Below the pieces are notes generated by a model, which saw nothing but the letters and a program-made list of their open reading frames with translations, had not been told where the DNA came from and ran no database searches. Below, in pieces: positions 46,255 to 57,084 of a stretch of 64,000 nt of DNA (its first letter is position 1; every line of letters begins with the position of its first letter). The position numbers and the translations under genes are program-made. The DNA comes from Chrysopilus asiliformis (taxonomy: Eukaryota > Arthropoda > Insecta > Diptera > Rhagionidae). The stretch covers positions 103,996,933 through 104,060,932 of the forward strand of contig OZ035960.1 in NCBI GenBank assembly GCA_964034945.1, written 5' to 3'.

Positions 46255-46425
46255 TTAGTATTTGTTATGATATTTAGAATTTGTTACATTCTGTTACACA
46301 GAGGGATTTAACAAAAATCTGATACGAAAACTTTTAGGCTCTGGTCCTTATTTATAAAATTATATCACTTTTGACATGGTATGCAATCTAAATTTATTGA
46401 AAAAATTAATTGAATCTGATATGAC

Positions 46426-46730
46426 CAGCGCCGGCTCTATGGTTCTATGCGCCCTATGCAAGTTTTTTTTGCGCCCTTTTTGTTTGAATTAAAAAAAAGT
46501 GTACATATGGCAGATAAGTAAATAAATTTAAAGGCACAAAACGTTTTATGTAAAATAATTCATACAAATAAAATAATTACAAGTTCAACGAATTATAATA
46601 GTTCAACATAAAGTATAAAAAAGTTAACAATTTTATTTATTTAAGTTTCTAAAATTTTACTTTTCTTGCGCCCTTTAGCTCGGCGCCCCCATGCCTTGCA
46701 TGGTCTGCATATTAGGTTGAGCCGGGCCTG
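46426..46730. mobile_element. hAT MITE with perfect 8-bp duplication
   Basis: GATATGAC directly flanks both ends (46418-46425, 46731-46738). The ends CAGCGCCGGCTCTATGG and CAGGCCCGGCTCAAC (other strand) are hAT-like. Only 305 bp, no transposase text; TGCGCCCT is repeated near both ends. Confidence 0.85.
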
Positions 46731-47339
46731 GATATGACTTATAATTGGTTTTCAAATAAAAATGCGATATTAATATAAATATAGTCTCATTTTAAAAAGT
46801 GAAATAAATTCAAATATCACTAGTAAAAATTAAAAAAAAAAGATAGGAATAATAATAATAAAAAAAATATGATAAACTTTCATTGATTGAACCCATCTCC
46901 AAGCACAAGTATTTTATATTTGATTTGTTGTGTTAATTCATTGCTATATACTATATATACATAATAATTGTTTCCATTTGTTTTATATATTGTAATAAAA
47001 AAAAATTAAATCCATAATAAGCATTGTTATTATTAAATTGATTATTATGCATTTTATTAATATTCATGTTATGTTAATCTGTAAGATATGTATGTAAAAA
47101 AAATTCAACATCAATTAAAATTATTTGAATAACAAACGCCATTAAAACATGTAGGTAGCTTAAAAATAATTATTTTTCATTATCCTCAGTACTACTTTTT
47201 CCAAAAAAAAAAAATTAATTAATAAATAAAATTTCGCGCCTTTCCAATCATTTGTACGAAAAATTCTTCTAATATTGTTTTGCATTGTAACATATCCAAA
47301 ACATCCACGATGCCTTTTTCCCCCCTCTTCTCTTTGATT

Positions 47340-47500
47340 CTTTTTACAATGATTGTAATGTTTTACAATGATTGTATAATTTTGCAATGATTGTAATGTT
47401 TTACAACGATTGTAATATGTTACGATTGTATTGTTTTACAATGATTGAAATATTTTACAATGGTGGTAATATTTTACAATGATTGTAACATTTTACAAGA
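47340..47500 (+). repeat. ~19-bp tandem repeat of a palindromic TTACAATNATTGTAA motif
   Basis: About eight imperfect units of TTTTACAATGATTGTAATG run from 47345 to 47498. Each unit is itself nearly self-complementary. It ends about 440 bp upstream of alternative exon B. Confidence 0.75.
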
Positions 47501-47941
47501 GCTGGAAATCACAAACATTTTTTTTTCACAACTTATTGTAATATTGCATCGTTGTTTTATTGTATTCATGTTTCCATTTAGCTATAAATTGGTGGTTGAA
47601 AAAAACGAAACTAATATTGCTATTAAAATTGAGAAATAATAATAATAATAAAGAAAAAAAAAACATCATGCGCGATCAATTTGAATTAAATCAATTTCAT
47701 TCATTGCGAATTTTTCTTTTGAAAATTATAATTAAAATACATATTTTTTTTTTAAATTATTTTGGTCAGTTAATTAATTATATTTTCTTTTTCTCTTTCT
47801 CTTCTTCGTTCGCAACGCGGATATTTTGAAAATTTTCCTAAAACACGCGACTCGTGTAAAATTTTACAATTTCTTGAACAATTCTTTGATTTTTAAAAAA
47901 AATCACAAATCCGTATAAATGTCCGTTAACGATGTGTGCAG

Positions 47942-48093
47942 TAGAGGGTATACCTGAAGTATATTACTTCGGGCCATGCGGCAAATACAATGCACTTGTT
48001 ATGGAATTGCTTGGTCCATCACTTGAAGATTTATTCGATTTGTGCGGCAGACGATTTACCCTGAAGACAGTTCTCATGATAGCAGTACAATTA
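47942..48093 (+). CDS. gish: Casein kinase I gamma, alternative exon B (beta4-hinge segment)
   Basis: The exon lies between AG at 47940-47941 (GATGTGTGCAG) and GTAAGT at 48094. It completes the split codon to read [62 protein letters not shown] is the form usual in CK1 gamma of most animals. Length is 152 bases (2 + 50 codons). Both exon B and exon A accept phase 1 and leave phase 0. If B were spliced after A, its first bases would read TAG, an immediate stop. If both were skipped, the frame would break at 54624. Exactly one can therefore be used. Confidence 0.93.
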
Positions 48094-48804
48094 GTAAGTA
48101 CTTAAATACAATCTACAAATAGTAATTAAAATCGTAGTAATATTAATAATAAAAAAAAATTCATAACAATAAAAAATATTCATAATAAATATTATTGTTA
48201 TATGTTAACTTTATTTATCCATTACTACTAATTTACAAAACAAATGACTATAAATATATCGTAACAAATATAATTCATTTTTGTACAAAAATATCTAAAA
48301 TAAAAATCTTCCAAAATAAATGCTAGATAAAAACTATAATATTTTTTTTCTAAATATTTAAAATTCATTCGTTGGCTAGTTCGTTCATTTTTTTATAATT
48401 GTATTTATTTTTTTATTGCTAATTTTTTTTTCAAATTAAATTAAGTTTGATCATATTTTTTCACACAAGATTTTGATTTGCATTACATACTCTTACTTAT
48501 GTTTAACATCAATTTTGTTGAGTTTTGGAAACTGCTTTAATGTGGTGGTTTGGGACGAAAAAAAAAATTCATCGCTTTTTTTTATTTAAACATCAATATT
48601 CATTTTCCATTATTCCAAATTCATCACAAACTCATTATTGCTTTAAATTCACAGGAATCAAAAAAAAAATTAACATGTGTAACGCTTGGTACTTTATTTA
48701 CTCGATGCTCGAAATTCTAGGGAATTTTTTTTACACAAATTCTTGAACTTTTCTTTGAATAACTTCGAGCTATAATAATTTCGATCCATTTTTTTTTTGT
48801 TTAA

Positions 48805-49222
48805 GGGCCCAGTTATAGCGTTCCGTAAGAATGATCAGTAAAATTTTTTAATCCAGATTTATTTACTTCTTCTACACCCAATTCTTATATTTTTTTAGTT
48901 CAAAACGTGTTTATACACGTCTAATTACCATTTCCATTAAATGAAATTGTTATTACATGAGTAATTTTTCCAAAAAACACGATTTAATTTTTTTAATTTT
49001 TTTTACGTTTCCGAAAAAAATTTTCGTACGTAAAAAAAATTAAATCGTGTTTTTTGGAAAAATTACTCATGTAATAACAATTTCATTTAATGGAAATGGT
49101 AATTAGACGTGTATAAACACGTTTTGAACTAAAAAAAAATATAAGAATTGGGTGTATTAGTAAAGGAATCGGAATTAAAAAATTTCACTGACAGAAGTTT
49201 ACTGATCGCTATAACTGGGCCC
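48805..49222. mobile_element. Near-perfect giant hairpin MITE (TAA duplication)
   Basis: The ends GGGCCCAGTTATAGCG are exactly inverted, flanked by TAA (48802-48804, 49223-49225). Apart from the 30-60 bases next to the ends, the element folds back over arms of about 130 bp (CACCCAATTCTTATAT ... TTAATTTTTTTTACG, 48878-49011, against 49028-49161) around a ~16-bp loop. Harbinger-type target. Transcribed within the gish intron it would form a long double-stranded RNA hairpin. Confidence 0.88.
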
Positions 49223-49639
49223 TAAATCCGTGATTTAACCAAAATTGTCGTCGTAAAGTGAGGAGGGGGTGAGGGGGGTTGTTGGTTTGTGAGGAATGCT
49301 ACGAATTCGTCGTGTTATGGTTGTTTTATGTTGCGACGCATTCAGAACTTTTAGTAACAAACATCGCGCTATTGAAATGCGCCGCAAGCGATTTTTCAAA
49401 GAAAAATTCGCTAGAGGCAGTCATTTCTGAGGAAACTACACCGCCTAGATTGCAAAATTCAAGGACAAAAGTTTAATTTCCAGGACCCGGGACAACATGC
49501 CTAAATCCGGCATTGTCCCGGCCATTCCGGGGCGAATGGTAACATCATCTATATGTCATATTGGAGTATTTATTTTATTTTTGTTCCTCTCGAAATAATT
49601 TCTAACCAAAAATGACGTCTGTCTTTCACCACGCTTTTT

Positions 49640-50040
49640 AGTCTTCGCAAATATATCCTTACCTATAAGATATCCGTACAGACTTCTTAACGTCCGAATC
49701 GGATTCATTGACGCCAAAAACTTCCCAGATGACCTCTGCGTTTGTAGGCCACTTCTTATCTCGCTAGGCCATGGAAGCCAATTGAGAAATGAATTCTAAA
49801 CGTGAACAGCCTTTAGTGGTGTGAAACGATGAAAAATTCACAGTAAAGTGTCAGAATCAGGTTGATTTTTTTGGAAAGCGGGAATAATATAATATACTGA
49901 GACGAAATCAGAATTACTCAGTCAAAATTTACTCTATTTTCAGTAAAATTTACTGTGTTTCAGTAAATTTTACTATCGTTTAGTGAAATTTTACTGTCGT
50001 TTAGTAAATTTCACTGGGAAAATAGTAAAAAAGAGTACTT
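49640..50040 (+). repeat. 121-bp family fragment and CAGTAAATTTTACTGT tandem repeat
   Basis: 49650-49735 carries an inverted fragment of the 121-bp family (ATCCTTACCTATAAGATATC, CTTCTTAACGTCCGAATCGG). 49922-50035 holds about five imperfect units of TCAGTAAAATTTACTGTGTT, each with a self-complementary AGTAAAATTTACT core. Confidence 0.6.
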
Positions 50041-50254
50041 ACTGCTTTCCCCAATTAAATCCTAGTAAAATCGTAAGGTGGTTCATAGATAAGTTCTTAT
50101 AATTTTTAAGATCAATCCCCTGCATTTCAAAATTTAGAGCTGATCCTGCCAAACTACTGTTAGATTCAGAATTAGCAACACCACAATAACTAAATATAAC
50201 TTAATATCGATAAAATAGTCTGTCTTTGTTGGTCTGTCTAATAAATTTCTAAAG

Positions 50255-50614
50255 GTGCCGCTCCACATGAGAGTAAATACGCGAGTAACTCTCTAAAACT
50301 CTCGAGAGTTACTCGCAGGAGGTTGTCCATTTAAGAGTTAATTTCGGCGATTTTTCTATCGCTACTAACGAAATTGAGCTTCTAGCTTCTAGCATTCTCG
50401 AGAGCTACTAGCGAAATTCAAACGCTGTTCGTATCTGGCGAGCTACTCTCCGAGAGTTCAGTGGAGGCCTGTCGACTAGAGAGAAGAATCACTTTTGATA
50501 GCTCGCAGAAACTAGCCCGCGAGTTTCTGCGAGCGACTCTCATAGACGTGTCCATTTGCGGGTAGCTGCTATCGAGAGGTTCTCGCCGGCATTTACTCTC
50601 ATGTGGAGCGGCAC
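50255..50614. mobile_element. MITE with repeated ACTCTCGAGAGTTACTCGC words
   Basis: The ends GTGCCGCTCCACATGAGAGT are inverted at both sides and continue AAAT. Inside, variants of CTCTCGAGAGTTACTCGC/GCGAGCTACTCTC recur at least six times in both orientations. No clear target duplication. No gene. Confidence 0.8.
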
Positions 50615-51264
50615 ATGACAGAGAATTTCTATTTTTGATAAACTACAAAAAAAATTGAATCATTCAACAGTCTGTGATCAAACTACCATTGCTCAGATAT
50701 TAAACGTACAATTTTTCCCAGAGCCAATCAATTTCCTAATTTCAAGCAACATTGAATTCCTTCAAACAGAAGAAAAGACAAAATAACCCAATTACATTAT
50801 TATGTAAAATTCATGAAATCCACTTGCAGACAATTCAATCGATTTAAAATTGCAAATTATTCTCACTCCTTTCCTTGTTTGACTTCTCAATAAAAAAAAC
50901 AGTAGTCCGTCATCAAAATTCTGGAAAAAGAAATCCTAGAAGGCCACACAAGCAAAAAGACACGAAGAAAATATGCAAACCTACAACATCTATTTACACA
51001 TAAAGGTTCCCAGTCTATAATTCCCGTAAGAAGAATCCTCTGCATCAATATTAAACTTGGAGTTTTGCCAGAATTTTATGCTTTTCGTTGCGGCTCTATT
51101 CATTTTTTTTCACCCAAGTTAAGGTCTTTGAATTGCAGTGGAAAAATGTCCATTTTAATACCATTCACCATTTTTTATGAGCATTTACCAAACTGTAAGC
51201 ATATTCTAGTAATAGTTTTATTGGAATTTTGAATTTATTTTGATACAGTTTGAAAATCTCGTTA

Positions 51265-51945
51265 ATTTTAAAAGCTTTTATTTAGCTTGCTTTCGTATTT
51301 GCCTGTTTGTTTGTCAGGGTCAAATCTTGCAATCTACTTTTGATTCACTTCCGCTCATACGTAACTCCGATGACAAAACAACTTTTTTACAATGTCATTT
51401 TCCTCAAATTTTCCGAAAAAACTCGTTTGGGGGGTTTTTGGAGTCGTTGAATCAAGTTCTGACATTAAGAAGTCTGTAAGGATAACAGGAGGTCCTATTC
51501 GGATAAAATCTCATTTGAGGGGTTTTTTGGGGTCGCTAAATCCGATTCTGGCATTATAAGCTCCACAAGGATAACGGACGGTCCTCTAAGGAAACCGTGA
51601 TTATCCTTTTCTTAAAATTTTCCGGAAAAAAAATCTCATTTGGGGGTTTTTTTTGGGGCCGCTGAATCCAATTCTGGTATTATAAGCTCTATAAGGATAA
51701 CGGACGGTCCTCTAAGGTTAACGTGATTATCATTTTCTTCAAATTTTACGGAAAAAATGTCATCCGGGTGGTTTTGGATTCGCTTAGTCGAATTCTAACG
51801 TTAAGAAGTCTGTAAGGATAAGGGAAGGTCCTGTCAGGATAACGTGATTATCATTCTCCTCAAATTTTACGGGAAAAATCTCATCTGGGAGTTTTTAGGG
51901 TCACTGAATTCGATTCGGGCGTTAACGCTTAGAGACACAGGAAAA
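51265..51945 (+). repeat. 121-bp tandem family, copy 2
   Basis: It opens AAAAGCTTTTATTTAGCTTG, TTTGTCAGGGTCAAATCTTG (terminus shared with 45570-45630 inverted). It then carries about four units marked by AAGGATAACGGACGGTCCTC at about 51476, 51577, 51697 and 51816. Unit lengths vary from 100 to 121 bases. Confidence 0.78.
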
Positions 51946-52234
51946 ATGGCAAAAATACAGGAAAATTAAAAAAAAAATTTTGGTGTTACAACTTCAAAGC
52001 TTTTATGCAGTAATGGCAGTTAATTTAATCAGTGGTACAATTTGGTACCGCCGTGCGGCATTTGTTACGAAAAATGTGGTACATCGCGTGTACCATCAAG
52101 CCTGTAAGGGTTAAGAAGTCTGTAAGGATATTTCCAAGGCAGGGCTATGTATTCGAATACTAAAAAGTATTAACAAGCGTGGCGAGGGACACGTAATTTT
52201 GGATTTTTAGTCATACTGATCAAATACAAAATGA

Positions 52235-52450
52235 CTTAAAAAGGATAAAAAAAAACAAATAATTTTTTTAAACAGCTTTTATTAAAAAATGTACTAAAAA
52301 AAATTGTTTTGTCTGTGTATCAGAAATAGAAGCGAGATAAAAGCATAAAAAACGAAATAAATATTGATCTCACTTTTATTTCTGATACACAGAGCCCAAA
52401 AAAATATTTTTTTTCCTTTTTAACACTTTTTTTAAACCTTTTTTTGTTTG
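52235..52450. repeat. Inverted-repeat element, AT-rich
   Basis: CTGTGTATCAGAAATAGAAG (52313-52332) is inverted near 52373-52392. Flanking T/A-rich arms (TTTTTTTAAACAGC..., ...AACACTTTTTTTAAACC) are also roughly inverted. Probably a worn MITE. Confidence 0.5.
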
Positions 52451-54623
52451 CATTGAGTTTTTTGTAATTTCTCTTAGTATATAGAATTTAAAATACCACA
52501 AATTTGGTAACAACTTACTAATTCAAAAAGATTTTTGATTGGAAAATCCGCACACTTAATGAATGTGATTTGTGGAAATTAACTTTGTTAACTTGATTAG
52601 ATCAATCTTTTGTCGAATTAATTCCAAATCTACACATTTCCTAAGAAACATCTGTTTGGTTCTTGATTTACAATCCATAAATGAAATAAAAGCAATTCAA
52701 TGTTTCTGCTATACTGTCCAATCGTTGAAAGCTTCCAAATGAAATTAATTATCTTAAGTAAATAATCAGGGCGATTCTCAGGAACGAACCGAAGAATCCA
52801 ATCGACTTTGTCAATCTAAAAACAAAATCGAAGGGAAAAATAGAACCACATAATAGTCTACGTAAAAAATATGTTATTATATAAAATCTGAAACTGATGA
52901 TTATTTTGAAATTCGTTAAGATTTTACATCAAAAGTGATTATATTTAGAAAATGTAATTAATTCTAGATAGAAGTTTACATAAATTAAGCTATTAATTTT
53001 CCATCCCACCAACATTTTTCCCTCGCCCCAAAATCGGTTTTTTTACCTTATAATGCGAAAATGCATCGTATATTTTTTTGAAATTTTGATTCTAGACACG
53101 GTTAAAATATTTTTTCCAAATTTCTACGATTTTCGTCTAGATTTCTATTTGGCAAAAATTTGAAATTGTATTTAGTATACCAGGTAAATAGCAGGTGAGG
53201 GATTATAGAAATACAGGGGGGAGGGGACAAATTGTTGTTGCCAATTTTTGTTTCATAACTAACGTTGAAAGCCCGATTAGTATTGCTTTAATCCTGGACG
53301 GTTAATGTCAGAAAATTACTCGAAAGTTTTTCCAAGCAAAAAAAGGTATTGTAAAATGAGGCGTTAAAAGCTGGAGTGGACCAACCCACATAATCGAGTT
53401 TTTGAAGCTTTTCCACTTTTGTACTATTATTTACTGTAAATTTTTGGAAAAAAAATTTGTGTGGACTTTTTTTACTCAATGTTGAAATGTTCTTTTGTGC
53501 ATCCAAACATTTTTATCTAGAAACTCACTCGCAATACTGATTCAAACACAAAAAAAATCACGATTTCGACATGTGGGTTGGGCCACTCTAGCACTCAACG
53601 GCTCAAATAGGCTTTGCGACCACGACCTAAAGAAATTAGTGTGAATTCAAGTCATGATGACCACTTTCGCACGTCTTGTGCTACACTGTAGAAAATGAGT
53701 TGAGAATTAATGTATATTACTACACCCTTAACCTTAAGGATTTAACTTTATGATCAGGCTACGTAAATTTACTCCAAAAAAATTGTGAAAATTAAAATGA
53801 TTAAAATGTTGATGCAAAATTTTGTTCTAACGATACAAGGTACACGATTTCTTTTTATTATGGAAGTAAAATCGCCTGTTTCTGTTCTTATTTTGCCGCA
53901 ATGTTACTCTCCAATGATCCCGATCGCGTGCCGATGGCCTATGTTGCATTGCAATTCTCTTCGCGTCCCAGTTGTGTCCCCCATCACCTTGTTAATATGA
54001 CTATTGGATTGTTTCAGTATCTGTCCCGGAAGCCGCTTTCTACAACGCTTTCTACACCAGTCAATACTCCCCTCTTTTGTGAGAAGACCATCAGAAAATT
54101 TGGTCCAAATTGGTTTCAAGGAACTAAAGTTAAAAAAATCCTTTATAAATTTTATCCGAATTTTCCAGTAGACGCGTATCTCATCTTCATAACTATCTAG
54201 TCATTTATCACAATTTTCATGCATCTAAATAATTATTATCTTATTTTTTTAAACTCTTTATTCTTTTTTACAATACAATATGTAGACAAATTGAGTTATT
54301 AAATAAAAGACAACAACGACATGCTGATAATTATGTTGTTTACATGTAAACCGATGACTATTTTTCAATTCAACAAGATTGTTATTTTTAGAAAATCATT
54401 TTATCGATTAGTCAAATAGACGGTAGTTATAAATGACCTTTTCTCCTTTTCGACAGTACAAAAATAATACGATATTTATTTAAATAGTTTATATTTAGAT
54501 TTCTTGTCTAAAAGTTAAATCTATTTTAGCCCCTTTTCTGAAATAAATTTACTTCAGATCGTCATTTTTTTTTACTTTACAAAAATACTCGTACTAATGA
54601 TTTTTTTTAAATTAAATTTTTAG
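52451..54623 (+). other. gish: gish intron before the catalytic-loop exon, no gene seen
   Basis: No recognised repeat or gene. A 99-codon frame (53901-54200) and an overlapping 71-codon frame have no domain and no splice signals. The last 30 bases are T/A-rich and end TTTTTAG. Confidence 0.5.
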
Positions 54624-54738
54624 CTCCACCGGATCGAATTTGTTCATAGTCGGCACTTAATATATAGGGATGTGAAACCGGAAAATTTTCTCATCGGTAG
54701 AACATCAACAAAACGTGAAAAAATTATACATATAATTG
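54624..54738 (+). CDS. gish: Casein kinase I gamma, catalytic-loop exon
   Basis: Acceptor TTTTTAG, donor GTAAGA at 54739. It encodes [38 protein letters not shown] and the first base of Asp. YRDVKPEN is the catalytic loop of CK1 (Asp base and Asn metal ligand). It begins in phase 0, directly after either alternative exon (..QL). Confidence 0.96.
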
Positions 54739-54823
54739 GTAAGAATAAATATTTCTCTTTATTATTAATTTTTTTAATTTTTTCAAAATAAATTTTAATT
54801 GATTTTTCTTTGTGTGATTTTAG

Positions 54824-55092
54824 ATTTCGGTTTGGCCAAAGAATATATTGATTTAGATACTAATAAACACATACCATATCGGGAACACAAGTCACTAACG
54901 GGCACTGCCCGTTATATGTCAATAAACACACATATGGGCAGAGAGCAATCTAGACGTGATGATTTAGAAGCATTAGGTCATATGTTTATGTATTTTTTAA
55001 GAGGTTCACTGCCGTGGCAAGGTCTTAAGGCTGATACACTTAAGGAAAGGTATCAGAAAATTGGTGATACCAAACGAGCGACACCTATCGAG
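54824..55092 (+). CDS. gish: Casein kinase I gamma, DFG and activation-segment exon
   Basis: Separated from the previous exon by only 85 bases. It completes Asp and reads [93 protein letters not shown] binds the second metal ion. [20 protein letters not shown] is the CK1-specific activation segment, whose basic pocket prefers pre-phosphorylated substrates. The text matches CK1 gamma of animals almost residue for residue. No lesion: the gene looks functional. Donor GTAAAA is adequate. Confidence 0.97.
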
Positions 55093-55536
55093 GTAAAATA
55101 ACATCATTTTTTCTAATTGTTTTAGTTTTTCTCTGTGTTTTGTAGGTTTTGTTAATTTTTGTTATGAATTTCAACATTTTTAATAACTATAGCGGGGATG
55201 GCAAACAAATAAAATCGTGACGTTATACATTTCGTTAAGTAACGAAATTCAAATTTTGTTGTGTTACGTTATTTCGTTTTGTAACGAAAAGAAAAGTTCA
55301 CATTGGGCCGTATCTATAAAACTGAGCACATGCTTTTACCAAAGATTAGGTAAATAAAGATAAGAATCCGAGTTGGGGTCCCAAAAAATCAACAGCAGAA
55401 ATGGAATCTTTAGTATCCTTGCAAAACGATTATTTTCCTTCATATTTTGACACAAAAATCAATAAAAATATTCAGACTGCATGCGTTACTCGATTGAGAT
55501 TCAAAACTACAGTATTTTTCATACGTTTGAAGTTCT

Positions 55537-55696
55537 GGAGTGGTATTCCGTAATTCGTTTCAAGCGCTTGTTTCGAGTTGGAAGAAAAAGTAGTATTCGC
55601 TGTCTCTGTTTCGACCAAAATAAATAGAGATAGCAAATATCGCTTTTTCTTCTACCTCGAAACAAACGATTGAGACAAGTTTCGGAATACCACTCC
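55537..55696. mobile_element. Palindromic MITE (GGAGTGGTATTCC ends), copy 2
   Basis: The ends GGAGTGGTATTCCGTAATTC and GGAGTGGTATTCCGAAACTT (other strand) lead into TTTCGAGTT(G/A)GAAGAA on one side and the inverse on the other. Same family as 38316-38488. Confidence 0.8.
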
Positions 55697-55773
55697 TGTT
55701 GTTTCTTATTTTTTGTTATCTAATCTTCGTTTAAACTCAACTTTTTTGGATCGAATTTTCAAGTTCTTATTAA

Positions 55774-55850
55774 CACGTTGACTGCCACCATGGAAGTGAA
55801 AGGGTCGGGTCCCAGAGGCTAGTAGACTTTTTTTTTTGAGACCAATAGAT
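55774..55850 (+). mobile_element. One end of a piggyBac-like element
   Basis: TTAA (55770-55773) is followed by CACGTTGACTGCCACCATGG, close to the end CACGTTGAGCGCCACGTGCC of the element at 61928. The opposite end was not found, so this is a fragment. Confidence 0.5.
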
Positions 55851-56345
55851 GGTTTGCCCATCATAACTGTCGAAAGGATTGAGCTAGAAACCTGAAATTT
55901 TGTTGTGTCGCGTAAATAGCAAGGCAAAGTTCTTAAACCGGCGAAATCGGACCATACACGCAAAACCGGTTTTTGTAATTTTCTCGGAAACGGTGGGTCG
56001 TGTTTAAAAATTTATGAAGGTAAAATGTGTTAAGAACCCGATTTTACATAACCTATACATGAAAATCCAGTTGGACCACTCTTTCCTCCCTCCCCCATAT
56101 AAATGGAATACTTTATATTTTCTCGAAAACGGTGCATCGTATCGAAAAAATATTAAAAGACGAAATGTGATTGGAATATGATTTTACATAACCGTTCCAT
56201 ACATCAAAATTCAGTCGGACCACTTCTTCCTCCCCTTTCCCACACAAATGGATTTTTTTTTAAAGAAAAATGTTGTTTGCCTTCACATATAGTATTTGAC
56301 GATTGGCCTCTGGCAATTGTAGTTTTTCTTATGTATTATAAAGTC
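55850..56345 (+). mobile_element. (GTCY)n element, copy I, array lost
   Basis: It begins CATCATAACTGTCGAAAGGA, TTGAGCTAGAAACCTGAAAT, then the two right modules, and ends TATTTGACGATTGGCCTCTG, GCAATTGTAGTTTTTCTTAT. Left module and array are missing. Confidence 0.78.
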
Positions 56346-56400
56346 ATAATTTTATTTTGCTATTAAAATAACTTATCTAATGTAATCTCCTCAATTTTAG

Positions 56401-56571
56401 GTGCTCTGCGAAAATCATCCAGAAGAATTTGCCACATATTTAAGGTATGTGAGGCGATTAGATTTTTTTGAAACTCCCGACTATGATTTCTTAAGAAGAC
56501 TGTTTCACGACTTATTCGATCGTAAGGGTTACGTGGACGATGGAGAATTCGATTGGACAGGAAAGACAATG
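56401..56571 (+). CDS. gish: Casein kinase I gamma, C-lobe end exon
   Basis: 57 codons in phase 0 between CAATTTTAG and [63 protein letters not shown]. This is the end of the CK1 kinase fold (..YLR..F..LF.R.GY...FDW). It is followed in phase 0 by 59920 (usual) or, possibly, by 57007. Confidence 0.95.
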
Positions 56572-57006
56572 GTAACATTTTTGATTTTTCACTTTATAGA
56601 AAAATATTTAGTATTATTTCAAAAAAAAAATTATTAAATACAAATACCTTGAATATGAAAACAAACATCAGAAGAGATGTGAAAACGAATCAAATAGCAC
56701 CAAATACAAGAGATATGAATTTAGTAAAAGATAAGAAAACCTATAGATTGTCCTGCAATTCAGAAGAGTTTAATCAAACCTAAATGTCCAAAAATTCTTA
56801 AAAAGAAACAAAAAAAAAAAGATTGAAGATTGAAGAAAGTATTTTTCATGTATTTCTTTGCCAAAAATGAACTCAAGTCATATTTGAACAATTAAATCGT
56901 TATATATTTTTTCTAATTTTCGTATTTCATTATTTTTAAGTTCAAATTTAATTTATTTTGGTTCTTTTTTTAATTGTTACTTAATAAAACGGTTGAAAAC
57001 ATGTAG

Positions 57007-57084
57007 CCATCTGATTTTATGGAGGTTATGCGAACACTAAGGAATGCACCACCCTCTAATATCGCGAAAAATAAATCTGATAAG
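57007..57084 (+). CDS. gish: Candidate cassette exon of gish
   Basis: AG at 57005-57006 is followed by exactly 26 open codons (PSDFMEVMRTLRNAPPSNIA, KNKSDK) and GTGATA at 57085. Phase 0 on both sides, so it would insert cleanly between GKTM and STPVGSLQ. The frame reads as ordering protein rather than as AT-rich noise. The acceptor (CGGTTGAAAACATGTAG) has a poor pyrimidine tract and the donor is weak, as expected of a regulated exon. If the donor is not used, the frame runs on 40 codons to a stop before 57210. Could still be chance. Confidence 0.55.

Larger units (their letters stand above)
55093..56400 (+). other. gish: gish intron with MITE and repeat remains
   Basis: 55093-55536 holds nothing recognised except GTAACGAAAT/ATTTCGTTAC words near 55230-55290. 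The remainder is described in the entries at 55537, 55774 and 55850. The acceptor TCCTCAATTTTAG (ends 56400) follows only about 55 bases after the end of the (GTCY)n fragment. Confidence 0.6.

Noticed and set aside
53901..54200. 99-codon frame shortly before the catalytic-loop exon
   Set aside because: An overlapping minus-strand frame is equally open, there is no domain and no splice site joins it to gish.
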